Below, piece after piece: positions 1 through 9,291 of a DNA stretch of 64,000 bases. The stretch is taken from the NCBI GenBank assembly GCA_020853525.1, contig JADYYS010000011.1, positions 32,856-96,855 of the forward strand, in the 5' to 3' direction. Every line of letters begins with the position of its first letter. The stretch's first letter is position 1. The notes below the pieces were generated by a model. It did no database searches and was not told the DNA's origin. It saw only the letters and a program-made list of their open reading frames with translations. Source of the DNA: Ardenticatenales bacterium. Lineage in GTDB: Bacteria > Chloroflexota > Anaerolineae > Epilineales > Epilineaceae. The position numbers were made by a program, and so were the translations under genes.

Positions 1-2833
1 TCGTCGGCGTCGCGGTAGGGGTCGATGTGGCGGTCTTCGTCGGCGTTGCCGTGTTCGTCGGCGTGGCCGAGCTCGTCGGGGTCGCCGTGGCGGTCTGGCA
101 CGGACCGTTGATGCAGTCGTTGAGGAAGACGTTCTCCGGCTCGCCGCACGCGCCCGCGTTGGCGACGACGATGTCCGGGCAGCGGTCGCCGTTCAGGTCG
201 GCGGCGGCGACCGCCAGGCCGTCGTGGTTGCCGGCGGGTGGGGCGAGGAGGCGGACGGGGGCCGGGTCGAACGCGACGGGGCCGAGCGGGCGGCGGAAGG
301 CGTCGCGCGGTGTCGTGTTCAGCCACACCAGATCGCCCCGCTCGCTCGGGCAGGCGTCGAGGCCGAGGGCGGGGTTGGGCAGCCAGCGCAGCGTGCTCAC
401 GACGGCGTCGAGGTCGCAGTCGCCGTCGAAGTCGGCCAGGGCGATGCCGGTCGAGTTGGCCTGGCCGAGGCGGAGCGCGTTCGGGTCGAACGTCCCGTTG
501 CCGTTGTTCATATAGACCACGTCGGCCGCGCCGCGCAGGTTGGCGTTGGCGACGTAGGCGTCAAGATCGCCGTCTTCGTCGAGGTCGCCGAGCGCCACGC
601 CGAAGCTGAAGTCGCCGCCGAAGCGCTGTCGCTCCGTGAAGCCGCCGCGGCCGTCGTTCAGCCAGACGGACTCCTTGTCTTCCTCGCGGGCGATTCCGGC
701 GTTCGCCAGGAACGCGTCGAGGTCGCCGTCGCCGTCGAGGTCGCCGAGCGCGACGTCCGTCGTGAAGGGCGCCCGGTCGCGGTCGCCCGGGTAGTCGGGC
801 GACGTGCCGACGCCGATCCGCTGCCCGCTGTCGCTGAACGTGCCGCGGCCGTCGTTCCGCCAGACGGTGTCGGGGCCGGTGTTCGCGAACCAGATGTCGA
901 GGTCGCCGTCGCCGTCCACGTCGCCGAGCGCCGCCGCGTTGCCGCGGTCGTTGCCGAGCCGCTGGCCGCCGTCGCGCAGCGTGCCCCGGCCGTCGTTGAG
1001 GAGCACGGCGTCGGCCGCGCCCGTCCGGCCGGTGTTCACGACGACGGCATCGAGGTCGCGGTCGCCGTCCACGTCGCCCAGCACGACGTCCTTGGCATTG
1101 TAGCGTCCGGCGATCTGCGCGACGGACAGGTTGCCGGCGCCGTCGTTCGTCAGCACCTGCAGGTCCGCCCCCGCGCTCGGCCCGCCCCGCTCGCTCTCGA
1201 TGTTCGCGACGACGGCATCGCTGTCGCCGTCGCCGTCGAGGTCGCCGAGCGCAACGCCCTCGCTGTTGCCGCCGCCCATCCGCCGGCCGCCGATCGATTG
1301 GCCGGTGTCCTCGAACAGGTCGGGCGAGGGATTGCTCGAGGTGCGGACGGTGGCGCTGACGTTCAGCCAGACCTCGTCGGCCTCGCCCTCGTCGAAGCGG
1401 CAGAAGCCGTCGGGCGGGGCGCCGTAGTTGGCGGCGAAGAGGTCGGGGACATCGTCGCCGTTCACGTCGTCGACCGCCAGCCCCCAGGTGTTGGCGTTGC
1501 CGAGCCGCATCCCGCTGTCGACCAGGACGACGCTGTCCTTCCCCCGGCTCTCGTTCAGGTAGACGACGTTGGGCGCGCCGCAGACGCCCGATTCGGCGAC
1601 GACGGCGTCCAAGTCCTGATCGCCGTCGATATCGGCGAAGCGAACCCCGAAGCTGTAGAGGGCAGGGAAGACGATGCCGCTGTCCCGGAACGCGATGGTG
1701 CCGGACTGTCGCGGCCAATACGTCAGGTCGGGCGTCGGCCGTGCCGGGTTGTCCGGCTCGCTGACGTTGATCCAGACCTTGTCGCGGTTCTCGCCCGGAC
1801 TGGCGCCGGCGTTCGCCTCGAACACGTCCAGGTCGCCGTCGCCGTCGAGGTCGCCGAGCGCGATGTCGACGGTGTGCGGCCCGTCGCCGTTGACGTGCCG
1901 CTCGCCGATCCGCAGCGTGCTGTCGCGCAGCTGGATCGGGCGGGCGGACAGCGGGCCGGCGGGGCCGGGGCCGGGAGGCGGCGTGTCGTTCAGCCAGAGC
2001 TTGTCCAAGCCCGTCTCGGCCGTGTAGGCGTCCAGGTCGCCGTCGCCGTCGAGGTCGCCCAGGGCCACGGCGTTGCCGCGCCGCTCGCCGATCCGGAGGC
2101 CGGAGTCGGCGAACCGCCCGCCGCCCACGTTCACCCAGACGTTGTCCGCCTGGCCGCGGTTCACGCGGAGCGGGTGGTCGATGTCGGGCACGTCGCGTAC
2201 GACGACGCCGAGGTCCTCGGGTCCGGTCTCGTGGTTGTTGGCGACATACGCATCGAGGTCGCCGTCGCCGTCGAGGTCGCCCAGGGCGACGCCGCGGCCG
2301 TCCGCGTGGCCGAGGCGCTGGCCGCTGTCGGCGAAGCGGGCGCGGCCGTCGTTCAGCCAGACCTGGTCGCCGGCGCCGAAGCGGTCGGGGTCGCCGTCGA
2401 CGGCGAAGGCCGGGATCAGCTCGTCGAAGCCGCCCATGCTGAAGAAGGCGTCGAGGTCGCCGTCCGCGTCGAGGTCGCCGAGGGCGACGTCCCAGGCATT
2501 GCCCGCCGCCAGGCGCTGGCCGGTATCCGTGAAGGCGCCCTTGCCGTCGTTCAGCCAGACCTGGCTGATGCCCTTGCAGCGCGGGCAGTCCGCGATCCGG
2601 GCGATGACGGCGTCCCGGTCGCCGTCGCCGTCGAGGTCGCCGAGCGCAACGGCCAGGCTCTTGCCGCCCATCGGCACACCGCCCATCGGCCCGCGCGGCA
2701 GGACGCCGCGGTCCGTAAACGTGGGACGGGCGCCCTGCGCGGACACCGCCGACGCGCCGACGAACGCCGCGGCCGTGAGGACGGCGGCGGTGAGGCAGGC
2801 GGCGCGGCACGGCGACGTGAGGCGGCGGCGCAT
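1..2833 (-). CDS. Secreted FG-GAP/VCBS repeat protein, cut by the window edge
   Basis: The gene runs off the left edge. Its reading frame stays open from ATG 2833 to base 1. It starts with an n-region MRRR, a hydrophobic stretch and an AxA-type site before QGARP, so it is a Sec-exported protein; ATG 2851 is a possible earlier start. The body holds about a dozen repeats of roughly 65 residues, each with a calcium-binding D-x-D-G-D-G-D core (for example ALGDLDGDGDRD at the first repeat) followed by a V-W-L-N-D-G strand. This is the FG-GAP/VCBS beta-propeller pattern of surface or adhesion proteins. Near the edge it turns into a Thr/Pro linker (TPTSSATPTNTATPTKT), typical of Chloroflexota surface proteins, probably leading to a further domain outside the window. 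Function beyond a calcium-dependent extracellular propeller cannot be told. The gene is divergent from the rhodanese gene. Confidence 0.85.
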   Translation of the reverse strand, partial: MRRRLTSPCRAACLTAAVLTAAAFVGASAVSAQGARPTFTDRGVLPRGPMGGVPMGGKSLAVALGDLDGDGDRDAVIARIADCPRCKGISQVWLNDGKGAFTDTGQRLAAGNAWDVALGDLDADGDLDAFFSMGGFDELIPAFAVDGDPDRFGAGDQVWLNDGRARFADSGQRLGHADGRGVALGDLDGDGDLDAYVANNHETGPEDLGVVVRDVPDIDHPLRVNRGQADNVWVNVGGGRFADSGLRIGERRGNAVALGDLDGDGDLDAYTAETGLDKLWLNDTPPPGPGPAGPLSARPIQLRDSTLRIGERHVNGDGPHTVDIALGDLDGDGDLDVFEANAGASPGENRDKVWINVSEPDNPARPTPDLTYWPRQSGTIAFRDSGIVFPALYSFGVRFADIDGDQDLDAVVAESGVCGAPNVVYLNESRGKDSVVLVDSGMRLGNANTWGLAVDDVNGDDVPDLFAANYGAPPDGFCRFDEGEADEVWLNVSATVRTSSNPSPDLFEDTGQSIGGRRMGGGNSEGVALGDLDGDGDSDAVVANIESERGGPSAGADLQVLTNDGAGNLSVAQIAGRYNAKDVVLGDVDGDRDLDAVVVNTGRTGAADAVLLNDGRGTLRDGGQRLGNDRGNAAALGDVDGDGDLDIWFANTGPDTVWRNDGRGTFSDSGQRIGVGTSPDYPGDRDRAPFTTDVALGDLDGDGDLDAFLANAGIAREEDKESVWLNDGRGGFTERQRFGGDFSFGVALGDLDEDGDLDAYVANANLRGAADVVYMNNGNGTFDPNALRLGQANSTGIALADFDGDCDLDAVVSTLRWLPNPALGLDACPSERGDLVWLNTTPRDAFRRPLGPVAFDPAPVRLLAPPAGNHDGLAVAAADLNGDRCPDIVVANAGACGEPENVFLNDCINGPCQTATATPTSSATPTNTATPTKTATSTPTATPT

Positions 2834-3012
2834 GGGCGGTGGAAGCTCCATTACGGATTCGTAACCAGCAGCACATCGATAAGAACGTCTCATGAGAGAC
2901 AACGGATACGGACCCTGCGGCGACGATACGCGGGAAGTTCCGGTCCGCCAAAGCGGCTGCCCGTGCTAAGATGCCGGTTCGCAAGCCCGTCCCTCCGCCA
3001 AGGAAACGCCGC

Positions 3013-3651
3013 ATGACCTTCAAGATCGACCGTCGCGTGTTCTATGCCGCCCTGGCCGTCCTCGCACTCGGCGGGGCGCTGGCCGTCGGCCTCCTGGTCG
3101 GTCGCGGGACCGGCGCGCCGGGCAGTACCGCCCAGGTGGACGCCCCGGCCGACCCCGCCGCCCTGCCCACATCCGCCGTGGCGCCGATCGACGGCGCCCC
3201 CACCGTCGACCCGGCGTTCGCCGAGCTGCCGCGGATCGAGATCGCGGACGCGTTCCAGCGATTCGAGCAGGGCGACGCGCTCTTCGTGGATGCGCGCGCG
3301 CCCGGTGAGTTCACCTACGAGCACATTCCGGGCGCGGTGAACATCCCGTACACCGAGGCCGAGGCCCGCATGGGCGAGCTGCCGACGGACAAGGACATCA
3401 TCGTCTACTGTGCCTGACCGTCCGCCCAAGAAAGCGTCCGTGCGGCGCAAACGTGGGTGGACAAGGGGATGAAGAACGTCGTCGTCATGTGGGACGGGTT
3501 GAATTCGTGGAAGTCCGCCGGCCATCCGGTCGATCCGCCCGCCGCGGGCGGTGCCGCCGACCCGGGCGCAGCGGGGGCTGCCGACGACGGCAGCGCGCCG
3601 CTGATGATCACGGTGCCGGCCGGCAGCGCCGCGACGCCGGTGCTGCCCTGA
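3013..3651 (+). CDS. Membrane-anchored rhodanese domain protein with in-frame UGA (probable selenocysteine)
   Basis: ATG 3013 follows AAGGAAA with good spacing; ATG 2971 is an in-frame alternative without such a site. Residues 8-30 form one membrane segment, so the single rhodanese domain (about 75-165) should lie outside the cytoplasm. D-A-R at the start of the domain and H-I-P-G-A-V-N-I-P are typical rhodanese motifs, followed by D-I-I-V-Y-C133-A. Codon 135 is TGA (3415-3417). The same frame then continues with the rest of the fold (S-V-R-A-A-Q, K-G-M-K-N-V, W-D-G-L-N-S-W, A-G-H-P-V), a Gly/Ala/Pro tail and a stop at 3649-3651. No frameshift is needed. Position 135, two residues after the usual catalytic Cys, is often Cys in related Y-C-x-C-P rhodaneses (from memory), so Sec is the natural reading and would give a C-A-U motif. 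A hairpin directly downstream supports this. The alternatives are a nonsense mutation or a base error. Known role of the family: sulfur transfer or thiol redox; the substrate is unknown. Confidence 0.7.
3415..3462 (+). promoter_or_regulatory. Putative bacterial SECIS hairpin after the in-frame UGA
   Basis: Two bases after TGA 3415-3417, the arm GTCCGCCCA (3420-3428) pairs with TGGGTGGAC (3454-3462): nine consecutive pairs with one G-U. Inside, a symmetric A-rich 5x5 internal loop (AGAAA/AAACG) leads to an upper stem GCGTC (3434-3438) with GGCGC (3444-3448) and a five-base loop CGTGC. The loop starts 21 nt after the UGA and has G as its second base. That agrees with the bacterial SECIS model as I recall it (loop 16-37 nt from UGA, a G among its first two bases). 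Folding was done by eye. Confidence 0.55.
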
Positions 3652-3685
3652 TCGGGACCGCGCCGTTCGCGTTGCCGACCTCCGA

Positions 3686-5386
3686 TCATCGGGGTCGTGC
3701 CCAGATCCAGGCATAGTCGATTCCGTTCAGCCGGACGACGTGTGTCGGCGGTCGCCCCTCGACCGCCGACAGGATCTCCTCCGGCTCGCCGATCTGCCGG
3801 TCGTCGATCATGACGACGAGCCAGCCGGCGTCGCGCCACTTCTTGGGCGCCACGATGCGGCCACGATAACCGTACGCGAGCAGAACGTCGCTGGCTGTGG
3901 CGACGGTGTGCTCCGCCGCGGTCGACCACCCGGTGCGATCCTGGGCATGCAACCATGCCACGACGAGGTCCGAGCCCTCGCCCCAGCCGACGGGCAGCAC
4001 GCGCGCCGCCGCCGGCCCGCCGCCGAGGAGCGGGTTGTACCACGCCAGGTAGGTCGGGTGGTGGGCCACGACGAACGCGGCCTGCAGCGCGACCGCCGCC
4101 GCCAACGCCGCGGCCTGCCGTCGCGCCTGCCGCCCGACATGGCCGACGCCCCAGAGGTCCGCCACGGCCCACGCCGACGGCGAAGGCGTCGCGGTGTCGG
4201 GCGCATCGATCGCGACCCCCTCCCGCGCCTGCCACCGCCGCGCGGCGTCGACGAGGACCACGAGCCCGACCGCCGCCACGACGTCGAGCGCCGGCAGGCT
4301 GGGGAGCATGTAGCGCTCGAACTTCTTGGCGCCCGCACCCATCGCCAGCACGAAGACCACCGCCCACGCCAGCAGCAAGGCCGCCGTCCACCGCCCACGC
4401 CGCGCCTCGCGCCCGGCCGCGAAGACGCCGACCGCCAGCCCCACGAGCGACAGCGGCGTCATCCGCCAAGGGATCGCGGCCAGGTAGAGGCCGATGCCGG
4501 GGTCGGGCGAGACCCGCCCGGCAAAGAAGACGGCCTCGCGCGCCTGCCCCGCGCCTTCGGCCGCGTACGCCAGCATGCGCTGGAATGTCTCGACGGGTGC
4601 GACCCACATCGCCGGCCAGACGGCGACGTACGTGATGGCGGCCGCAACGGCGACGACGACGCCGGCGTCCAGCCACCGCACGAGGCCGTCGCCCACACGC
4701 GTCCGACTCCGGCTGCGCACGGCGTCGACGACGATCCGCACCGTGATGACCGCCGCGACGAATGCTCCCAGGACGAGCATCGGCGACTTTTCCACGATCG
4801 CCAGGCCGGTCGCGACGCCCGTGGCGATGAGCCAGCGCTTCGAGGGCGCGGGTGGCGCGCTGTCGAGCCGGCGCGCGAGGACGTCGAGCCAGCGCGCCAG
4901 GCAGAGGACGGCGACGAGGGCGAGCGAGGCGGCGACGGCGTCGAGGTGGAGGACGCGGCTGTGGGCGAGGAGGTAGGGGTCGAAGGCGAGGAGGGCGGCG
5001 GCCGTCGTCGCTGCCGGCGTGCCGACGAGGGGGCGGGCGAGCCACCAGGCGAGGGCGATGGCGAGGGCGGTGAGGAGGGCGATTGCGGCGCGCATGCCGT
5101 CGAGCGGATCGACATCGTCATCGACGACGGACTCCGACGGGCGATCGGCAATCGCCAACGCCACCGCGCCGGCCCACATCGTGACGACGCCCGGGTGCTC
5201 GCGCTGGAAGGTCTGTCGGAGATCGCCGCCCTCGAGCGCTTGCAGGAATGCGGTCGACCGCTCGGCCCACGTCGGCTCGTCCCAGGTGACGAAGCGGGCG
5301 GGGGCGAGGAGGCGGGGGGCCAGGGCTAGGGTGAAGATGGCGAGGCAGGCGAATGAGGTCGCGATGCGACCACGTGAGGCCCTCAC
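3686..5386 (-). CDS. GT39-type membrane glycosyltransferase
   Basis: Multi-spanning membrane protein of about 566 residues, related to the dolichyl/undecaprenyl-phosphate mannosyltransferase (PMT/ArnT, GT39) superfamily. The first membrane helix is followed by the acidic external loop V-T-W-D-E-P-T-W-A-E-R, where the catalytic Asp/Glu pair sits, and then by E-H-P-G-V-V-T-M-W. About ten further hydrophobic segments follow. These enzymes transfer a sugar from a polyprenyl-phosphate donor to an acceptor outside the membrane; the acceptor here is unknown. GTG 5386 overlaps the stop of the upstream gene as GTGA, which suggests translational coupling; ATG 5416 is an alternative that would overlap by 34 bases. 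It is the last gene of a three-gene glycosyltransferase operon and converges on the rhodanese gene. Confidence 0.8.
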   Translation of the reverse strand: MRASRGRIATSFACLAIFTLALAPRLLAPARFVTWDEPTWAERSTAFLQALEGGDLRQTFQREHPGVVTMWAGAVALAIADRPSESVVDDDVDPLDGMRAAIALLTALAIALAWWLARPLVGTPAATTAAALLAFDPYLLAHSRVLHLDAVAASLALVAVLCLARWLDVLARRLDSAPPAPSKRWLIATGVATGLAIVEKSPMLVLGAFVAAVITVRIVVDAVRSRSRTRVGDGLVRWLDAGVVVAVAAAITYVAVWPAMWVAPVETFQRMLAYAAEGAGQAREAVFFAGRVSPDPGIGLYLAAIPWRMTPLSLVGLAVGVFAAGREARRGRWTAALLLAWAVVFVLAMGAGAKKFERYMLPSLPALDVVAAVGLVVLVDAARRWQAREGVAIDAPDTATPSPSAWAVADLWGVGHVGRQARRQAAALAAAVALQAAFVVAHHPTYLAWYNPLLGGGPAAARVLPVGWGEGSDLVVAWLHAQDRTGWSTAAEHTVATASDVLLAYGYRGRIVAPKKWRDAGWLVVMIDDRQIGEPEEILSAVEGRPPTHVVRLNGIDYAWIWARPR

Positions 5387-8300
5387 CGCACCGTCACCCG
5401 TCCGACCTTCACCCACCCGTCGCTGCCCGTCGCGCCGTCGCCCGTCGCGGCCACCGGCGCGTCGCTCCCGTCGGCGGCCGTCAGGCGGACGACGATGTCG
5501 TAGCGACCGGCAGCCTGCACGTCGGCGACGAGGATGTGGCGATCACGGATGACCTCGCCGCCGATCCACGACGTGATCCGCCGCCGGCCGTCGGCGGGGG
5601 CGAAGCCTTCGGCGGACACGACGTCGCCGTCGCCATTCATGAAGCCGATCCAGAAGAGCTGGTCGGTATCGGATTGCGTCAGCGCCTCCCACCACAACGT
5701 CACCGTCACCGGGGCGTTCGCGTCGACGCGGCTGGCGGCGACCTCGGCCGCACGGAGCTTGGCGAGGTCGCCGAACGTGACGTCGCGCGGGGCGTCGGAC
5801 GGCACGTCGGGCGGCGGGTCGTAGATGCGGAGGGGGCCGTCGATCGTGAATGGTGCGGTGAGTGACGCCCAGCCGTCCGGACCTTGACCGCGCAAGGGCC
5901 GCTGATCCGCGTCGAGCAGCGTGAAGCGGATGAAGCCCTCGCCGGCCATCGCGCGGCCGTAGATCGGGGCGTAGTAGTCCGCTCGGAGGCGGTCGCCGGC
6001 TTGCCACCGGTCGACGGGCAGCGCGACGATCGGCGCCGTCATGTCGCTGACGTTGGCGCCGATCGTGTCGGTGATGCGGATGTGGACGAAGGCGGGCAGA
6101 GACGTGGGGGTCCCGACCGTGGCGGTCGTCGAGGTCGAGGCGCCGGCCGGGACGGACCAGACAGCGGTCACCGCCGCGGCGTTGCCTGCCTCGACCGGCC
6201 GGTCCACGTCAAAGCCCCAGAGCGCGGCGGCGTCGGCGAGCGGAGCGTCGATGTGGCCGTGCGTCAGGCCCAGCGCCGAGTCGTCGAAGGCGACGGCGGC
6301 GCGGCCGACGTCGATCGGGAAGGCGAAGACACCGTCCGGCAGCCGCTGCTCGTCCGTCAACGGCGTCGGATCGCCGGCCGGACGTGCCGCGGCGTCGAGG
6401 CGGCGGCCGGTGCGGCCATCATAGACGCCGATCAGCAGCGTGTAGCGTCCGGGGACGGTGCCGGCCGGGACGGACACGACGCGGCGGTCGAGCGCGGTCT
6501 CGTTCAGCGGCCATTGCGAGGTGGGGCGACCGGCGGCATCGAGCAGCGGCCGATCGTCCTGGGCAAGCCGACGCGCGCCGATCACGCCGACGTCGGCGGC
6601 CGGAACGAGATGAAAGAAGCCCACGAGGTCGGCGTCGACCGCGGCCGGGCGCTCCCAGCGCAACGTGATCGGCAACCCACGCCCGGGCTCCGCCGCGCGT
6701 GTCGGCACGTCGATGCCGACGAGGACAACGCCGACGGCCGGATCCGCCGGATCACGGTCGAAGTAGCCGATCGGCTCCGACAACGCCGCCGTCGTGCGGA
6801 TCTGCATCGTCGTGCTGACACCGGACGAGGCGCCGCCGTCCGCCGTCGGGTCTACGCCCGCCGGCGCGCCGCCGCTCGTCAGCGGATCGACGACGGATGG
6901 ACCGGCGGTGTCGGTCTGGACTTCCGGCGCCCGGTCGAAGCGCGATACGCGCAGCTCGTCGTACGCGCTGTCGGCGGTGCGGTAGGCGTTCACGGCCAGC
7001 GCATCGTCGACGCGGCGGAGGGCGCGGTACGGGACGACGTCTTCGTAGCGGACCCACCAGAGGCGTTCGTGCGTGATGAACGCTGCCTCGAGCAGCGCGT
7101 CGACGGCCTCGTCCGTCGCGTCCGGATCGACCTCGATGACGACGAGGGGGCCGCTGTAGCCGCGGGCGAAGCCGGAGCCGGCGCGGACGAGGACGGCGTC
7201 GCGGGCGGGGTCGGCGCGGTCGTCGATGAAGTGGGCCGCCGGCTCCCAGTTGCGGTTGGCGAAGACCCAGCCGTACGTCAGATCGCCCACCTTCATCGTC
7301 AGCTCGGGCGCCACGACGGGCGTTGGGGCATGGTCGGGGCGGGCCTCGGGGCCGAAGTAGCGGTCGATCAGCTCGGGGTCGAGGATCCGCTGGAGCTGGT
7401 TGCGGTAGAAGACGAAGTAGTCCGTCATAGCCGGGTCGATGTCGTCCATGCCGTACGCCGTGCCCTTGAACTGCGGGCCGACGACGGATCGGTAGCGCGT
7501 GGCCAGCTGGAGCGTCTCGGGCGAGGGCTGTGCGTTCAGGTAGGCCGCCGCCTGGTCGAGCCCCTCGCCCCAGCCGAGGAGGAGCGCGAACTCACCGGCC
7601 CGCGATCCGCCGACGAGCGGGTTGTAGCCGTCCAGGAAGTAGGGGCGGTGGGCATAGAGCGTGAAGGCGAGGGACCACGCGACGGCGAGCGCGCCGAAGG
7701 CGATGGCGCCCTCGGCTTGGATGGCGGCCATCGTGGCGTCCACCGACGATGTCGCCGACGTCGCTGAGGTCGCTGAAGCCGCCGAAGCTGCCGAAGCCGT
7801 CGACGCGTCGGTGTCGTCCCGATCGTCCGCCTGCTTGCGGCGCATGCCGCGCTCGCCCCATGCGACCAGGGCGGTGGCGATGCCCCAGCCGGCGACGATG
7901 TTCAGTGCCGGGAAGACGGGCAGGAGGTAGCGGTCGAACTTCTTGGCGCCGCCGGTCATGATGAGGGCGAAGAGGAGGGCGAAGGCGACGAGGGCGAGGA
8001 GGATCGGGCGGACGGTGCGTGGTGGGACCGCGGGGAGGCGTTCGGCGGCGGGCGAGGGCACGGCATGCCGTGCCCCTACACGGCCCTTGGGCTGGACCCC
8101 CAGGCTCGCGGGATCGTCGTCTGGCAGGCGCGCATCATCTAAGAGCCCCTCGTTCTTGCCACCACCGTGGTGTAGGGGCACGGCATGCCGTGCCCCCGCG
8201 CGGTCCCCGGAACGACCGCCGGCCTCCACCAGTTCACCGCCTGGCTGCGCACCACGGCGCCGCCATCCGAACCACGCCGCCAACACCAACCCCAGCATCG

Positions 8301-9291
8301 CCACCGGCGTCGTCCGCAGCGCCCACGCCACCGGGTAGAAGGCGGGTCCGGGGTCGACGACGGGCCGGCCCCAGAAGTAGTTGCCGCCCTCGTGTCCCTG
8401 GTCGGCGTAGCTCTCGGCGCCGCCGAGGACGTCGGCGAGCGACCGGATCGGATGGACCCACATGGCGGGCCAGACGACGACGTACGCGGCCGTCGCCGCA
8501 GCGCCCCACATCGCCAGCGGCGCCACGACATCGCGCGCCAGCGGGACGACGAGGCCGAACGCTTCGCGCACGGTCCGCGGGCGTCGAACGGCGAGGGCGT
8601 CGGCGGCGATGAGGAGGCCGGCGACGGGGGCCATGAAGAGCGCGGGAGACTTATTGACGGCGGCGAGGCCGGCCATCACGCCGGAGAGGAGGAGGTCGCG
8701 ACGGCGTCGTCCACGGTGGAGCCACAGCAGCAGCCATAGCAGCGACAGCGTCATGAGCGTCGTCGTCACGCCGTCGAGGTGGAGGACGCGGCTGTGGGCC
8801 ACGTAGAACGGGTCGAGGGCGACGACCAGGCCGGCGACGAGGGCGACGCGGTGGTCGAACAGGCGGCCGAGGAGCCAGACGATGAGGCCGATCGCCAGGC
8901 TGATGAACAGGGCGATGCGGAGGCGGCCGCGGAAGAGGCGGGTCGTGATCTCGTCCAGCGCCGGGCGGGGCGCGTCGCTGACGAGGTCGCTCGGGTTGAT
9001 ATCGCGGCACGCGATCCGCCAGTCGGCATCGTCGTCGATCGGCTGACCGAGGCCGCCGAGCCACATCGTGACGACGCCCGGGTGCTCTTTCTGGTAGGTG
9101 GCGGCGAGGTCGCCGGTGGCCAGGGCGTGGTAGAAGTTCGTGCTGCGGCAGGCCCAGCGGGTTTCGTCGGGAGTGAGGAAGACGTCGAGCTTGGGGAGGC
9201 GGACGGCGGCGGCGGCTAGGGCGATGGCGACGGCGAAGAAGGCGGTGGCGCGGCGGAGGGCGGTGGGGAGGCGGGGGTTGGGGGGGGTCAT
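5383..9291 (-). CDS. Large GT39-type glycosyltransferase with C-terminal extracellular domains
   Basis: About 1302 residues. ATG 9291 overlaps the stop of the upstream gene (ATGA). The N-terminal half has the GT39 layout: a first helix, the loop F-L-T-P-D-E-T-R-W-A with the acidic pair, E-H-P-G-V-V-T-M-W, and many membrane segments up to about residue 600. It is clearly paralogous to the next gene downstream. The C-terminal half is soluble and built of beta-rich domains, including repeated P-A-G-T-V-P-G-R-Y-T-L-L-I-G-V-Y-D type strands that also occur in the other large glycosyltransferases here. These may bind glycans or the acceptor; that is inference. Around residues 350-410 it carries a hydrophilic stretch translated from two palindromic repeats (8056-8196), with G-A-R-H-A-V-P occurring twice. 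It probably glycosylates an envelope polymer or protein. Confidence 0.8.
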   Translation of the reverse strand: MTPPNPRLPTALRRATAFFAVAIALAAAAVRLPKLDVFLTPDETRWACRSTNFYHALATGDLAATYQKEHPGVVTMWLGGLGQPIDDDADWRIACRDINPSDLVSDAPRPALDEITTRLFRGRLRIALFISLAIGLIVWLLGRLFDHRVALVAGLVVALDPFYVAHSRVLHLDGVTTTLMTLSLLWLLLWLHRGRRRRDLLLSGVMAGLAAVNKSPALFMAPVAGLLIAADALAVRRPRTVREAFGLVVPLARDVVAPLAMWGAAATAAYVVVWPAMWVHPIRSLADVLGGAESYADQGHEGGNYFWGRPVVDPGPAFYPVAWALRTTPVAMLGLVLAAWFGWRRRGAQPGGELVEAGGRSGDRAGARHAVPLHHGGGKNEGLLDDARLPDDDPASLGVQPKGRVGARHAVPSPAAERLPAVPPRTVRPILLALVAFALLFALIMTGGAKKFDRYLLPVFPALNIVAGWGIATALVAWGERGMRRKQADDRDDTDASTASAASAASATSATSATSSVDATMAAIQAEGAIAFGALAVAWSLAFTLYAHRPYFLDGYNPLVGGSRAGEFALLLGWGEGLDQAAAYLNAQPSPETLQLATRYRSVVGPQFKGTAYGMDDIDPAMTDYFVFYRNQLQRILDPELIDRYFGPEARPDHAPTPVVAPELTMKVGDLTYGWVFANRNWEPAAHFIDDRADPARDAVLVRAGSGFARGYSGPLVVIEVDPDATDEAVDALLEAAFITHERLWWVRYEDVVPYRALRRVDDALAVNAYRTADSAYDELRVSRFDRAPEVQTDTAGPSVVDPLTSGGAPAGVDPTADGGASSGVSTTMQIRTTAALSEPIGYFDRDPADPAVGVVLVGIDVPTRAAEPGRGLPITLRWERPAAVDADLVGFFHLVPAADVGVIGARRLAQDDRPLLDAAGRPTSQWPLNETALDRRVVSVPAGTVPGRYTLLIGVYDGRTGRRLDAAARPAGDPTPLTDEQRLPDGVFAFPIDVGRAAVAFDDSALGLTHGHIDAPLADAAALWGFDVDRPVEAGNAAAVTAVWSVPAGASTSTTATVGTPTSLPAFVHIRITDTIGANVSDMTAPIVALPVDRWQAGDRLRADYYAPIYGRAMAGEGFIRFTLLDADQRPLRGQGPDGWASLTAPFTIDGPLRIYDPPPDVPSDAPRDVTFGDLAKLRAAEVAASRVDANAPVTVTLWWEALTQSDTDQLFWIGFMNGDGDVVSAEGFAPADGRRRITSWIGGEVIRDRHILVADVQAAGRYDIVVRLTAADGSDAPVAATGDGATGSDGWVKVGRVTVR
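8056..8079. repeat. Palindromic GTAGGGGC-family repeat inside a CDS
   Basis: GGGCACGGCATGCCGTGCCC is a perfect 20-base palindrome followed by CTAC. It is in frame within the 1302-residue glycosyltransferase gene, and reads G-A-R-H-A-V-P there. A second copy in inverted orientation lies at 8172-8196. Confidence 0.85.
8172..8196. repeat. Second palindromic GTAGGGGC-family repeat inside the same CDS
   Basis: GTAGG followed by the same 20-base palindrome as at 8056, in the opposite orientation. The two copies bracket about 90 bases that encode a low-complexity hydrophilic insert. The translated repeat again gives G-A-R-H-A-V-P. The insert keeps the frame. Confidence 0.85.

Noticed and set aside
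224..3016. A 930-codon open frame on the + strand and an 820-codon frame on the - strand over the FG-GAP gene
   Set aside because: Both are shadows of the repeated D-G-D-G-D codons: they read as endless V-E-V-A-V-A or R-R-R-R strings, while the chosen frame gives a signal peptide and proper FG-GAP repeats.
3415..3417. A frameshift as the reason for the early stop in the rhodanese gene
   Set aside because: The downstream rhodanese half is in exactly the same frame as the upstream half; only the TGA codon interrupts it.
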